NCBI RefSeq assembly: GCF_003285545.1
Contig: NZ_QLNV01000005.1
Coordinates: 124,001 to 188,000, forward strand
Length of the DNA stretch: 64,000 bases
Source: Sinomicrobium soli
Lineage (GTDB): Bacteria > Bacteroidota > Bacteroidia > Flavobacteriales > Flavobacteriaceae
Direction: 5' to 3'
Both the position numbers and the translations under genes were made by a program. Numbering within the stretch: the stretch's first letter is position 1; every line of letters begins with the position of its first letter. Below, piece by piece: positions 34,697 through 45,076 of this stretch. The notes beneath the pieces were generated by a model. The model had not been told where the DNA came from. It was given only the letters and a program-made list of their open reading frames with translations, and searched no databases.

Positions 34697-35842
34697 ATGA
34701 AAAACCTGATCGCAAAATTTATAACCAACACCATTGTCGACGAGGAGCTGAAAACACTCCGGGAGTGGTTGGCGGACCCAAAGCATCAAAAAACCTTTGA
34801 AGCCTACGTCCGCGACTATCATGACCTTAACCTGGCCATGACCCCTGTAGACCTTCAAAAGGCCTACGGCAAACTGCGAAATATGATGGACCAGGAAAAA
34901 CATAAAGCCAGGCCGGTTAAAAAACTCTGGGCACCGTTGGTAAAATATGCCGCTGCCGCTCTGGTATTGCTGAGCCTTGGTTATTTGTATGAACAGGGAC
35001 ATTTTAGCTCACAGCAGGAGGATATTCTGATCCCTGGGAACGAAGCCGTGACACTACAGTTGGATAACGGTGATATCGAGGTCATAGACCCTGAAAGCTC
35101 CGGGAATGTAACCGATACTCATGGCCGTATTATTGGAAAGCAGGATAAAAACAAGATCACTTACGACAAAGCAGCTAACAGCACGGAGGCCTACAATACC
35201 CTGAAAGTACCGTACGGCAAACGTTTTGATGTGGTGTTGTCCGACGGTACCACGGTATATTTAAATGCGGGAACCTCTCTAAAATACCCGGTTCAGTTCC
35301 CTGAAAAGGGCAACCGGCAGGTCTATATCACCGGGGAAGCCTTTTTTGACGTGGCCAAAGACCCCCAACATCCCTTTGTCGTCAATGCAGACGCCTTACA
35401 TGTACAGGTATTAGGCACCCGGTTTAACGTGGCGGCCTACCCGGAAGACCCGGCTATCGATGTAGTACTGGTAGAAGGCTCCGTAAGCATGTACTCCCGG
35501 GAATACAGTACTGAATCACAAAAAAAGATCCTGTTAAAACCCGGGTATATAGGGGTGTATAAGCCTGCTGAAAATAGCCTTACCACCAAGGAAGTGGTTA
35601 CCGGGGTGTATACGTCCTGGCTGGATGGCGAGCTTGTATTCCGGAACATGCCGCTTAAAAATATCCTGAAAAGACTGGAAAGACATTATAATATTACCAT
35701 TACAAATCACAATGCTGCACTCGCTGACAAAGAGTTCAACGCCAGCTTTGGCAGCGAACCTGTTGAAAAAGTACTGGAGTATTTTAAGATATCCTACGGC
35801 ATAGATTTTAAGATAGAAGACAACAAGGTGATTATCAAATAA
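34697..35842 (+). CDS. FecR family anti-sigma factor
   Basis: 381 residues. Cytoplasmic N-terminal region (1-78), one membrane helix at about 80-98, then the periplasmic FecR domain (LKVPYGKRFDVVLSDGTTVYL, FFDVAKD, VLGTRFNV) and a C-terminal DUF4974 / STN-like domain (MPLKNILKRLERHYN). It holds the sigma factor at 33929 until the TonB-linked SusC signals. SusC's own N-terminal STN domain is the expected partner. It is 130 bases before susC. Confidence 0.94.
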   Translation: MKNLIAKFITNTIVDEELKTLREWLADPKHQKTFEAYVRDYHDLNLAMTPVDLQKAYGKLRNMMDQEKHKARPVKKLWAPLVKYAAAALVLLSLGYLYEQGHFSSQQEDILIPGNEAVTLQLDNGDIEVIDPESSGNVTDTHGRIIGKQDKNKITYDKAANSTEAYNTLKVPYGKRFDVVLSDGTTVYLNAGTSLKYPVQFPEKGNRQVYITGEAFFDVAKDPQHPFVVNADALHVQVLGTRFNVAAYPEDPAIDVVLVEGSVSMYSREYSTESQKKILLKPGYIGVYKPAENSLTTKEVVTGVYTSWLDGELVFRNMPLKNILKRLERHYNITITNHNAALADKEFNASFGSEPVEKVLEYFKISYGIDFKIEDNKVIIK

Positions 35843-35896
35843 AAAACAACCGAGCCTATGAAACACAGCTAACCAGAACACACGTCTCAAAAAAAA

Positions 35897-35922
35897 CCGG
35901 GAAATGGTGGAGCATTTCCCGG
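35897..35922. promoter_or_regulatory. Perfect hairpin in the fecR-susC gap
   Basis: CCGGGAAATG and CATTTCCCGG pair over 10 bp around a GTGGAG loop. No T run follows on either side that would make a full terminator. It may shield the susC 5' end, or attenuate. A weaker hairpin lies at the same place in the second locus (61082). Confidence 0.55.
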
Positions 35923-35972
35923 CGGATAAGATGTGATTAATCAAAGCTAACCACAAACGAATAATTAAAAGT

Positions 35973-38900
35973 ATGAAAAAACTTCTTAATAGTACAAGAA
36001 GCCCTTATCTGTATTTAAAATTTGATCTGAAGATGAAAATCAGTGCCATATTCATGCTGGCAGCGCTGTTTACCCTGCAGGCCAATACCTCGTATTCACA
36101 GAAAAAGATTTCTCTGGATCTGAGTAATGTGTCTGTAGAACGTCTTCTGGATGAAATTGAAAATCGCACCGACTTTAAATTTGTGTATAAGACCGAAGAT
36201 GTAGACCTGGCACGTACGGTATCCATCAATGTAAGAAAAGAAAAGATCACTGCGGTGCTGGATCGGGTGTTTAGTTACACTACCACCGCATATAAGATTA
36301 TAGGATCGCAGATATTATTAACCTCTTCCTTAGGTGTCAAGACACCTGCAATCGGAACAAGCTTACGGGAAGGAACCCAGCAACTCCGGGTAAGCGGAAC
36401 AATTACCGATCCCAATGGTATGCCCTTGCCCGGAGTTAATATTATCGTCAAAGACGCCAAAAGAGGAACCATGTCGGACCCCGACGGAAAATACGACATC
36501 CGGGTAAACCCTTCGGATGTGCTGGTGTTTTCGTATGTCGGGTTTAAGAAGCAGGAACAGGCGGTAAACGGACAGGAAGTTCTCGATGTGGTGATGGAGG
36601 AAGATGTGAGTGCCCTGGATGAGGTAGTGGTGAATGCGGGGTATTATAAAACTTCTGAAAGGAATAGAACCGGGAGTATTGCTAGGGTAACTGCTGAAGA
36701 AATACAAGATCAACCGGTAACCAGCCCATTAATGGCTTTACAAGGCCGGGTTCCCGGATTGGAGATTTCCCCCTCAAGTGGTACTCCTGGAATAGCTCCC
36801 AAGATTAGAATACGTGGAGAAAATAGTCTGAGAGTGCAAAAAGTAGGGGTTGCTTCTATACCTGGATTGGTAGGAGGGGAGGAAGGTGGCCTCCCTTTAT
36901 ATGTTATAGATGGTGTGCCTGTAGCATCTGGTAGGATTCTCTCGGTAGGAGGTGATAATTTCGGAGGTTATAATTTTGCTGGTGGCTATGATCCTTTGGC
37001 AGCACTTAATCCTGAAAACATTTCCAGTATAGAAGTTCTTAAAGACGCTGATGCAACAGCAATTTACGGGTCGAGAGGTGCTAATGGTGTAATATTGATT
37101 ACTACAAAGCAAGGACGGGGTATGATAAGAGAATCTACGGATATCCAATTGAGTTTTTATAGAGGGATAGGCAAATATTCGGGAAGAGCAGACTTATTAA
37201 ATACTGAAGAGTATTTGATGATGCGTCATGAAGGGTTGGTCAATGATGGGATTGATTTAGAAAGTGCCAGCCCGCTTATAAAAGGATTGCTTTATCCGGA
37301 CTTGACCTTTTGGGATCAGAATAGCTATACGGATTGGCAAAAGGTATTAATGGGAGGTACAGCGAATATTACCGATATCCAGGGAAATCTTTCCGGTGGG
37401 AATGGCACAACTTCCTACCGAGTAGGAGGAGCTTATCATCGGGAAAGTCTTATTACACCGGGAGATTCTTATTTCAGTAGAGCCACAGGGCATATGAGTG
37501 TTAATCACATATCTAAAAATAATCGTTTTCGCGCTAATGTTTCTGTAAATTATGGTATTACCAAGCATGATGTAGCCGGGGGAAGTATGGTTTCTCAGGC
37601 CATGACACTACCACCTAATGCCCCGGAACTATACGATGAAAATGGAGAATTGAACTGGGAAATACATCCGGATTTGGATCGGGAGACCTGGACCAATCCT
37701 CTGGCGAGCACAAAGGTTAATACCACCTCTGATAATCGGAATCTAGTAGCCAATGCAAATATTAGTTATCAATTATTAAAAGGCTTAGACGCTAAAGTGA
37801 ATCTGGGGTATACGGAACTAAATGGAAGAGAGATTAGAAGAACCCCACTATCCTCAATGGCTCCAAGATTGCGTTATAATTCACAAACAGGTAGTGGTAA
37901 TCGCCCTAGTGCTCAATTTAACGATAATCATAGGCAAAGTGTCGTTATAGAGCCACAGTTAAATTACCAAAGACGATGGGGAAACCATAGTTTGGAAGCG
38001 CTGGTAGGGGGTACTTATCAGCAAAGCAAGGATGCAAGGAAATGGTTACAAGGTTTAGAATATACAAATGATGCGTTTTTGGGGTCATTAATAGGGGCTG
38101 GAGTGATTTATGTACTGGTAGATCAAGAAGATGAATATCGTTATGCTGGCGGATATGGGAGAATAGGTTATAGATACAAGAATCGTTATATTCTTAATGT
38201 CTCTGGTCGTAGGGATGGTTCTTCCCGCTTTGGACCTGGCAAACGTTTCGGAAATTTTGGCGCTGTTGGTGCGGCCTGGATATTCTCAGATGAACCCTGG
38301 TTAAAAGAACATTTTTCTTTGTTAAGTTTTGGTAAACTTCGAGGAAGTTATGGTAGTACAGGAAACGATCAGGTAGGGAATTACAGGTATTTGGATTTAT
38401 ATCAGCTAAATTCCATATCCTACCAAGACCAGCGGGGACTTCTACCTTATGCATTGTTTAACCCGGATTATAGCTGGGAAAGGACTAAGAAACTCGAAGG
38501 AGCATTAGAGTTGGGGGTATTGGACAACCGTTTATCACTTCATGTAGCATGGTACCGTAACAGATCTTCAAATCAGCTTATCTCCAGGGTTTTGCCCTAT
38601 ACAACCGGGTTTGACTCGGTTATAGATAATTTTTCGGAAGCGGTCATCGAGAATTTGGGTTGGGAATTCTTAATTCGCGGAGAACCTATTCGTTCTAAAA
38701 ATTTCCAGTGGGATATTTCTTTTAACCTATCAGTCAATCGTAACAAACTGGTATCATTTCCCGGAATAGAAGATTCTCCTTACAATACAGTATTTAAGGT
38801 TGGAGAGTCATTATCCATACAGCGGTTATATACATGGCTAGGTGTAGATGCGGAAACCGGGGAACATCAATTTTTAGATGTCAATGAAGATGGGATCATT

Positions 38901-39398
38901 AATGATGATGATAGACAATTTAACAATGCTTTAGACCGTGATTTTTATGGAGGTATAAACCAAAACCTCAGATACAAAGGGTTTCAATTGTCTTTTCTTT
39001 TTCAGTTTTCAAGGCAAAATGCTCGCTATCTGAGTAATCAGATGCCTGGAAGAATGTTCAATCAACCTGAATTGGTCTTACAACGATGGCAGCAACCTGG
39101 AGATGTCACCGATATTCAACGTTTTTCTGCTAGTAGTTTAGGTTCAGATTACACATTTTTATTTCGTCAAAGTAATGCGGATATAGCCGATGCTTCTTTT
39201 ATACGGTTAAAGACTTTGAACCTGTCCTATAGATTTTCAGATCATGCACTAAAGTATATAGGTGTAAAGCAGCTTCGGTTGTTTATACAAGGGCAAAACC
39301 TGTTTACTATTACAGGATATGAAGGTCCCGATCCGGAGACTGGTTATGGTGCACCTCCTATTCGGATGCTGACCAGTGGAATACAAGTAACATTTTAA
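35973..39398 (+). CDS. SusC/RagA TonB-linked outer membrane protein, STN type (locus 1)
   Basis: 1141 residues. Signal after a short charged lead (FMLAALFTLQANTSYSQ), an STN signalling domain at about 45-95 (FKFVYKTEDVDL), a carboxypeptidase-like beta domain at about 130-205 (GTITDPNGMPLPGVNI), the TonB box region LDEVVVNAGYY, a plug (NGVILITTKQGRG) and a beta barrel to the end. It pairs with the SusD at 39409 to import a large ligand and, through STN, to signal to FecR. The base composition turns AT-rich soon after TonB-box codons, at about 36,650. Confidence 0.95.
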   Translation: MKKLLNSTRSPYLYLKFDLKMKISAIFMLAALFTLQANTSYSQKKISLDLSNVSVERLLDEIENRTDFKFVYKTEDVDLARTVSINVRKEKITAVLDRVFSYTTTAYKIIGSQILLTSSLGVKTPAIGTSLREGTQQLRVSGTITDPNGMPLPGVNIIVKDAKRGTMSDPDGKYDIRVNPSDVLVFSYVGFKKQEQAVNGQEVLDVVMEEDVSALDEVVVNAGYYKTSERNRTGSIARVTAEEIQDQPVTSPLMALQGRVPGLEISPSSGTPGIAPKIRIRGENSLRVQKVGVASIPGLVGGEEGGLPLYVIDGVPVASGRILSVGGDNFGGYNFAGGYDPLAALNPENISSIEVLKDADATAIYGSRGANGVILITTKQGRGMIRESTDIQLSFYRGIGKYSGRADLLNTEEYLMMRHEGLVNDGIDLESASPLIKGLLYPDLTFWDQNSYTDWQKVLMGGTANITDIQGNLSGGNGTTSYRVGGAYHRESLITPGDSYFSRATGHMSVNHISKNNRFRANVSVNYGITKHDVAGGSMVSQAMTLPPNAPELYDENGELNWEIHPDLDRETWTNPLASTKVNTTSDNRNLVANANISYQLLKGLDAKVNLGYTELNGREIRRTPLSSMAPRLRYNSQTGSGNRPSAQFNDNHRQSVVIEPQLNYQRRWGNHSLEALVGGTYQQSKDARKWLQGLEYTNDAFLGSLIGAGVIYVLVDQEDEYRYAGGYGRIGYRYKNRYILNVSGRRDGSSRFGPGKRFGNFGAVGAAWIFSDEPWLKEHFSLLSFGKLRGSYGSTGNDQVGNYRYLDLYQLNSISYQDQRGLLPYALFNPDYSWERTKKLEGALELGVLDNRLSLHVAWYRNRSSNQLISRVLPYTTGFDSVIDNFSEAVIENLGWEFLIRGEPIRSKNFQWDISFNLSVNRNKLVSFPGIEDSPYNTVFKVGESLSIQRLYTWLGVDAETGEHQFLDVNEDGIINDDDRQFNNALDRDFYGGINQNLRYKGFQLSFLFQFSRQNARYLSNQMPGRMFNQPELVLQRWQQPGDVTDIQRFSASSLGSDYTFLFRQSNADIADASFIRLKTLNLSYRFSDHALKYIGVKQLRLFIQGQNLFTITGYEGPDPETGYGAPPIRMLTSGIQVTF

Positions 39399-39408
39399 GG
39401 AAGTAGCG

Positions 39409-40824
39409 ATGAAGAAATTTAAATTAAATATAGCTATAGTGTTTTTCAGAAGAAGAAGTTTTGTGCCATTTTGTACTATAATATTCTTAATATCCGGTTG
39501 TGAATCTTTGGTAGAGGTAGATATGCCTTCGGTTTCTTTAATGGAAAAAGGGACTGTATTTTCAGATGCTTCTAATGCCGAATTGGCTGTCATTGGATTG
39601 TACAGTCAAATGCGTAATAGTTCACACCCGTTTTATGGAGACAGCGATGGTTTGTCGGATTTAGCCGGGCTCTATGCCGATGAATTATTTTATACCGGGA
39701 TGGATATTGCAAGACTACAATTTCAAGAGAGCTCTTTACAGGCAGATAACAATATGGTATTAAACGTATGGAGTCAATTCTATGAAACCATTTCCTCCGC
39801 TAATATGCTTATTGAAAACCTGGAAAATGCTGAAAATATTCCGTTGGATACACGAAATCAATTGATTGGTGAGGCCCTTTTTATCCGTGCATTGAACTTT
39901 TTTAATCTGGTTAATCTTTTCGGAGAAGTCCCCTTGGTTTTAACGAGCGATTATCGGGTAAACGCCAATATCCCACGTACATCTCTTGAAGAGGTTTATG
40001 AGCAAATTGAGGAAGATTTGTTGCAGGCAAGTGAAATGATGACTTGGGGTTATCCAAATGAAGAACGTGTCAGGGCTACAGATATGACTGCTAAGGCTCT
40101 GCTTTCCAGGGTGTATTTATACCAGGAAAAATGGGAAGAAGCAGAAATTATATCTTCGGAAGTTATCAATAACACCGATTATGGTTTGGTAGCTTTGGAA
40201 AGTATTACCTTATCTAATAATAGGGAAGCTATTTTGCAATTTTCACCATCAGGACAGTCTATAACTTCTGTAACACCGGAGGGTTTGAATTATGGAGGGA
40301 ATAGTTCTGTAAATGTTTTACAAGAAGATTTTGCCGAAATTTTTGAGCCAGGAGATGAACGCAAGAGCAATTGGATGAGACAAAATAATTCGCTATTACA
40401 AGTCCCCTACAAATATAAAGTTGGTGTTTCAGGTGGCACCTCCCGACTTGAATATACAACAATTTTTCGTTTGGCAGAACAATATCTCATACGTGCGGAG
40501 TCCAGAGCAGAGCAGGAAAAACTGGCTGAAGCTGTCTTAGATATAGACGTTGTACGTGGCAGGGCCGGTTTAACTCTTATATCAGAAACGAATCCGGGAA
40601 TACCCCGGGAGGATTTACTGGATGCTATTATGCAGGAACGAAGGGTGGAATTTTTTTCCGAATGGGGACACAGATGGTTTGATTTAAAGCGTACCGGAAA
40701 TGCTCTTCAGGTTCTTCAAGTAATAAAACCGGACTTTAATTCAAATAAGCTGTTATGGCCAATTCCACAACAGGAGATAAATAACAACCCCGCCCTCCGA
40801 GATCATCAAAATACAGGATATTAA
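39409..40824 (+). CDS. RagB/SusD family lipoprotein
   Basis: 471 residues. Lipoprotein signal with lipobox ISGC (Cys27 or so), then SusD repeats of helix pairs (LYSQMRNSSHPF, GEALFIRALNFFNLVNLFGEVPLV, TAKALLSRVYLYQEKWEEA) and the C-terminal RRVEFFSEWGHRWFDLKRTG typical of the family. It is the lid of the SusC barrel and catches the ligand. Ten bases after susC. AT-rich like the rest of the block. The ligand is unknown; no glycosidase is near. Confidence 0.95.
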   Translation: MKKFKLNIAIVFFRRRSFVPFCTIIFLISGCESLVEVDMPSVSLMEKGTVFSDASNAELAVIGLYSQMRNSSHPFYGDSDGLSDLAGLYADELFYTGMDIARLQFQESSLQADNNMVLNVWSQFYETISSANMLIENLENAENIPLDTRNQLIGEALFIRALNFFNLVNLFGEVPLVLTSDYRVNANIPRTSLEEVYEQIEEDLLQASEMMTWGYPNEERVRATDMTAKALLSRVYLYQEKWEEAEIISSEVINNTDYGLVALESITLSNNREAILQFSPSGQSITSVTPEGLNYGGNSSVNVLQEDFAEIFEPGDERKSNWMRQNNSLLQVPYKYKVGVSGGTSRLEYTTIFRLAEQYLIRAESRAEQEKLAEAVLDIDVVRGRAGLTLISETNPGIPREDLLDAIMQERRVEFFSEWGHRWFDLKRTGNALQVLQVIKPDFNSNKLLWPIPQQEINNNPALRDHQNTGY

Positions 40825-40843
40825 TAATTTCAAGTAATTATTT

Positions 40844-43741
40844 ATGAAATTAATTTCGATATACTGTACATTTTTGGTTTTTTTTCTGGTTCTTCAGTCC
40901 TGTTTTAGTCAACAAGATACGTTACCAATGGATCCTGATTTGCGTTATGGTAAACTGAATAATGGATTTGCCTATTACATCCGAAAAACAAAAGATGTGT
41001 TTCCGGAAGATGGAGTGTATATTCGTTTAGTGGGTAGAGCAGGCGCATGGTTAGAAACTAAAGATCAGCAGCATTTAGCACATCTAATGGAACATATGAA
41101 TGTGTTGGCTCCTTCTAGCTTGGGTAGTTTTAAGTATTGGTATATGAACTCTATAAAGCATAAGGTAATTACATCTGCTCATAGAATTAGTACTGGTGAT
41201 GATTTTGTACAGTATGGCATTGGTTTAAGAGAGGTTGAAAAAGGATTGTTGGAAGATGTTTTTCGAAGATACCGGGCCTTGAGTTTTAACGAAAAAATGC
41301 TTTTTAATTTAAAAGACTCGGATTTGGTAGATGAATTAGGGCGACGGACAATTTTGGAAGAAATTGAACCGGGGAGTAACTATGGAACAATCTTATCGGG
41401 AGAGAAATATCACACTTTAGGGGAACCTGAACAAAAATTCTATGACCCGAATAATATATTGAAAAGTGTATCAAATATTCGAACATTTAAATTGAAGTCT
41501 TTAGAAAAATTCTATACAGATTGGTATCGTCCGGATATGCAGGCTTTAATTGTAATTGGTGATATCCCTGATGTAGATTGGGTAGAAGATCGGATCAAAT
41601 TTTATTTTTCGGATTTAAAACTTCCAAAGAGCAGCGTACAAAGATCACTTTCCAATTGGTATGATTCTTTAGAAGTTTCTTTGCCGGGAACAAACCGGAT
41701 AGTGTTGACCAAAGATTCAATTAAGAATAATAATCTATTAGCTTTTAACATCATTCGCTCTATCCTTTCACCAACGGAACGAATGGTGACCTATGAACAG
41801 TATCGAGAAGCATTGATTGCAGACCTTTATTTATCGGTCTTGGGGGTACGCCTAAATGCATTGACCCGACAATATCGTTCTTCTATTCCCTCTACGGTTC
41901 AAGTTCGAATAAAAAATGAACTTCGAGTGGCGTTTCACCGAATAAGTGTTCCATTATTTAAAGATACTGATATTCGAGAGATCACAAATACTTTGGTAAG
42001 GGAAATGGAACGGATAAAACGTTTTGGATTTTCTAATGATGAATTGCTTATAGCCAAAGATGTTGTTCAAAAAGAACGTTTAAAACAAATGGTCTATGAT
42101 GGATTAGGTCTTTTGGTAGATAGTTATAAGGATCATTTTATGAAAGGAGTACCTGCTATGTCGTTAGATGACCAAACTGAGTTTGTTGCCAAATTGTTGA
42201 CAGATATTGAAGTACCCGACATTAATGCTTATGCCCGATCCTGGTGGGATGAGCCCAATAAGGTGTTATCTGTTACTACATCTGATAAAGCTTCATTAAA
42301 AAATATTCCAACCGATCTTGAATTTAATGAACTATTAGAAAGCATCCATAATGAAGATTTAGGTCCCTGGGACATGCCTGTCTCAGTCCCGGAAAAGCTA
42401 CTACAAAACAGTAAAATTCCAGAGCAGCTAACCGCTGCAACGGCAGAGGAACAAATACCAAATGAAGGGAATGCATATCGTTTGAAATTCTCCAACGGGA
42501 TATCCGTAATATTAAAACCGCTTCCCAATTCCAAAAACGGGGTGGCCCTGAAGGGATATAGTGCTCATGGAGCTAGTTCTTTTAATAATCCTTCAGATTA
42601 TGCCAGAGCTACCGAAGCTGCAAATATTATTCAATACAGTGGTGCAGGAGATTGGGACAAATTTCAAATAAATGCTTATCTGAAAGAATATAAAATCGGT
42701 TTTTCTATGCGGATAATGAATGAGTCAAGTACGATAAATGCCTCTTCTTCTCCTGATCAGATCGAAGCTATGTTGCAATTAGTATACTTGTACCTAACTA
42801 AACCACGCAAGGATGCTTTAGCATTTATGGATTGGAAAACCAAACATGTTAAAAGACCTACTGTGGAAACAAAAAAAATGAAATATAAAAAAATTACGGA
42901 TTATCCATTATGGGATTTGTTAGGGGTAGAGTCCCCGGGTAAGAGTTTTCATCTTTCCCCAATATCCATAGATTGGAAAAAAGATGATTTAGATGCAATT
43001 CATTCGGTCTATCAACAATTGTTTTCCTCAGACGCCATGACATTTGTTATAACAGGTGATTTTGATGTAGACAAAATCAGACCTCTTCTGTCTGTATACT
43101 TTGGAAACCTTCCTATGTCGTCCTGCTTCATAAAAGAACAACCTATTACTGAAGTGATCAAAAGACCAATTCAAGGATTGGACAAGACTTTTTTCACCAG
43201 TAGGGACAATTATGGGATAAGCTACAATTATGTTGGTAATCTCAAAACAAAAAAAGATGGCCTGCTATTGGAGTTACTTGAGAGATTACTTGATAAAAAT
43301 ATATACTCAACTTCTCAAAAATCTGAATTCTACATAGGCCTGTTTATGAATTTGAGTTATAATTCAGATAGTTATCGTTTTTTCGTGGGCGATAATTACT
43401 CAAATAATCGCACCATGCTGGTAGATAGTATTGTACGCTCTTGTGTGAATGATGTTAAGGAAAACTTGTTAGAAGAAGACCAGTTAAATGTATTAAAGCA
43501 AGTATATAAGCAAGAACTAACTGCGCTTAAAAATGAAAATAACCCATCGGCATGGGCTGAATACTTGTTGGAGCAGGAACAGGATAGTTTTGGAAAGTAC
43601 AGCAGGGCTTGGGAGTATTCAGGAATGTTGGACGCTGTTACTTCGCAAGACATCCGGGATGCGGCAAGAACATATCTGTCTGATGACAATATCAGTATTA
43701 TCAAGGTTTTTCCAAAAGAAGAACAAATTCAATCGAAATAA
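40844..43741 (+). CDS. M16 family zinc protease lipoprotein
   Basis: 965 residues. Lipoprotein signal LQSC (Cys20). Two M16 halves, as in PqqL-type proteases. The first has an intact zinc motif at 80-84 (HLMEH), and a downstream acidic cluster EEIEPG is a plausible third ligand. The second half begins near 550 (NEGNAYRLKFSNGISVILKPL) and lacks a HxxEH, as usual. The enzyme should cut peptides, here anchored to the outer or inner membrane next to an importer of unknown substrate. 19 bases after susD. Strongly AT-rich. Confidence 0.93.
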   Translation: MKLISIYCTFLVFFLVLQSCFSQQDTLPMDPDLRYGKLNNGFAYYIRKTKDVFPEDGVYIRLVGRAGAWLETKDQQHLAHLMEHMNVLAPSSLGSFKYWYMNSIKHKVITSAHRISTGDDFVQYGIGLREVEKGLLEDVFRRYRALSFNEKMLFNLKDSDLVDELGRRTILEEIEPGSNYGTILSGEKYHTLGEPEQKFYDPNNILKSVSNIRTFKLKSLEKFYTDWYRPDMQALIVIGDIPDVDWVEDRIKFYFSDLKLPKSSVQRSLSNWYDSLEVSLPGTNRIVLTKDSIKNNNLLAFNIIRSILSPTERMVTYEQYREALIADLYLSVLGVRLNALTRQYRSSIPSTVQVRIKNELRVAFHRISVPLFKDTDIREITNTLVREMERIKRFGFSNDELLIAKDVVQKERLKQMVYDGLGLLVDSYKDHFMKGVPAMSLDDQTEFVAKLLTDIEVPDINAYARSWWDEPNKVLSVTTSDKASLKNIPTDLEFNELLESIHNEDLGPWDMPVSVPEKLLQNSKIPEQLTAATAEEQIPNEGNAYRLKFSNGISVILKPLPNSKNGVALKGYSAHGASSFNNPSDYARATEAANIIQYSGAGDWDKFQINAYLKEYKIGFSMRIMNESSTINASSSPDQIEAMLQLVYLYLTKPRKDALAFMDWKTKHVKRPTVETKKMKYKKITDYPLWDLLGVESPGKSFHLSPISIDWKKDDLDAIHSVYQQLFSSDAMTFVITGDFDVDKIRPLLSVYFGNLPMSSCFIKEQPITEVIKRPIQGLDKTFFTSRDNYGISYNYVGNLKTKKDGLLLELLERLLDKNIYSTSQKSEFYIGLFMNLSYNSDSYRFFVGDNYSNNRTMLVDSIVRSCVNDVKENLLEEDQLNVLKQVYKQELTALKNENNPSAWAEYLLEQEQDSFGKYSRAWEYSGMLDAVTSQDIRDAARTYLSDDNISIIKVFPKEEQIQSK

Positions 43742-43758
43742 AATAGAAAATAAATAGT

Positions 43759-44922
43759 ATGAAAAATTTTAGTAAGAAATTTAGTGTTTTTATCATCATG
43801 TTATCAATATGTGCTATGGGAATGGCACAAAAGAAAGTACCAGTAAGAGTAGAAAGTAGTAATAAGCTCTTTAATCCTGGACTAGATATGACGAACGAAT
43901 ACGTGAAAAAGCATATGGAAAATCCGGATTGGAATTGGGTGCGTCAGGAATTTACCAGAAAATACCCTGAAATGAATGTAGATAGTTTAACCCATTTTAC
44001 CCAGGCGGAGTATTATTTAATGACAGGTGATGAAAAAAACAGACTAAAGGAATTAGCCTATTTGGCAAATACCTATGGGCAGACGTGGAAACCTGAACAG
44101 TTGACACATTTTGCGGGTATTGTAATCAGGGAAGATATCGGTTTGGAGCCTGATGCTGTAAAATGGACAAAAATGGCATTGGAGAAGGAACCTGACACCC
44201 TAATGGGAAAACATTTAGCTGTGACGTATGCTTATATTTTGGCTAAAAAAGGAAATAAGAAGGAGGCTTTGCGCCTAATAGGAAATGCCCTTCATATCTA
44301 CCCTCCCGATCAACCATATTTAAAGATAGATAGAACGATGGGATATGGTTTACAAAAAAAACGTGCTATGTGTAATTTGTTTGAGGTGGTGGCAAATAGG
44401 GCAGTTTGGTTAAATGAAAAACAAAAACGTAATCGTTATAAAGGAAAAGTAAACTTTGAAAAAGATAAGTTTTATTGGAATAATGTAAGAGATGAATACC
44501 TGGTAAAAGAGTTTGCACCTAAAGCGGCAGACAGTGTTATGCTTTTGGGGGCCATGTATTATTACGAAAGTATATTAAATGATACTATAGGATGGGTGGC
44601 TCCTTTTGTAGAATATTCAGAAAAATATAATAATAGAACGATAATTGATGAAAATAATAATGCTTGGGAAGTACTTACAAAAAGTAAAAAAAGAGAAGAG
44701 TTAGAAAAAGCATTAAAATGGAGTGAGACTACTCTACACGAAAAACAATACCAAAAATATACCTATCATACTTATGCCGGACTACTATATAAAATGGGCT
44801 ATAATGAAAAGGCTATAACATATCAGGAAAAAGCACTTGTTTTGGTTGCTAATAATATTAAGAAAACGCAAGAATATCAAGACATGTTAGATAAAATGCG
44901 AAAAGGGAAACCTATTGATTAG
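43759..44922 (+). CDS. Secreted TPR-like protein, last of the SusCD operon
   Basis: 387 residues. Signal peptide (FIIMLSICAMGMAQ), then helical repeats of TPR type (AVTYAYILAKKGNKKEALRL, KYTYHTYAGLLYKMGYNEKAI). No thioredoxin motif and no cysteine pair. Family not recognised. 17 bases after the M16 gene, so co-expressed; it could deliver or bind peptides. Ends 33 bases before the left end of the IS element. Confidence 0.8.
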   Translation: MKNFSKKFSVFIIMLSICAMGMAQKKVPVRVESSNKLFNPGLDMTNEYVKKHMENPDWNWVRQEFTRKYPEMNVDSLTHFTQAEYYLMTGDEKNRLKELAYLANTYGQTWKPEQLTHFAGIVIREDIGLEPDAVKWTKMALEKEPDTLMGKHLAVTYAYILAKKGNKKEALRLIGNALHIYPPDQPYLKIDRTMGYGLQKKRAMCNLFEVVANRAVWLNEKQKRNRYKGKVNFEKDKFYWNNVRDEYLVKEFAPKAADSVMLLGAMYYYESILNDTIGWVAPFVEYSEKYNNRTIIDENNNAWEVLTKSKKREELEKALKWSETTLHEKQYQKYTYHTYAGLLYKMGYNEKAITYQEKALVLVANNIKKTQEYQDMLDKMRKGKPID

Positions 44923-45036
44923 TCATTATAATAATTGTCGGAGTAGAAAAATTTAGAGGAGGCCGTCTAAAAAGTTTTAGGCGGTCTTTTTATATTTAGG
45001 CTATTTTCTTGCTTTCAACCTACAAGGTGCAAGAGT

Positions 45037-45065
45037 TGCGTGTTAAAAAGTTAATGAGTTAATAG
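45037..45065. repeat. GAGTTA-type phrase inside the IS, past the transposase stop
   Basis: AAAGTTAATGAGTTAATAG matches the phrase type seen at 34588, 48260 and 56010. It lies between the transposase stop and the IS end. Confidence 0.35.
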
Positions 45066-45076
45066 AAGTTGTGGGA

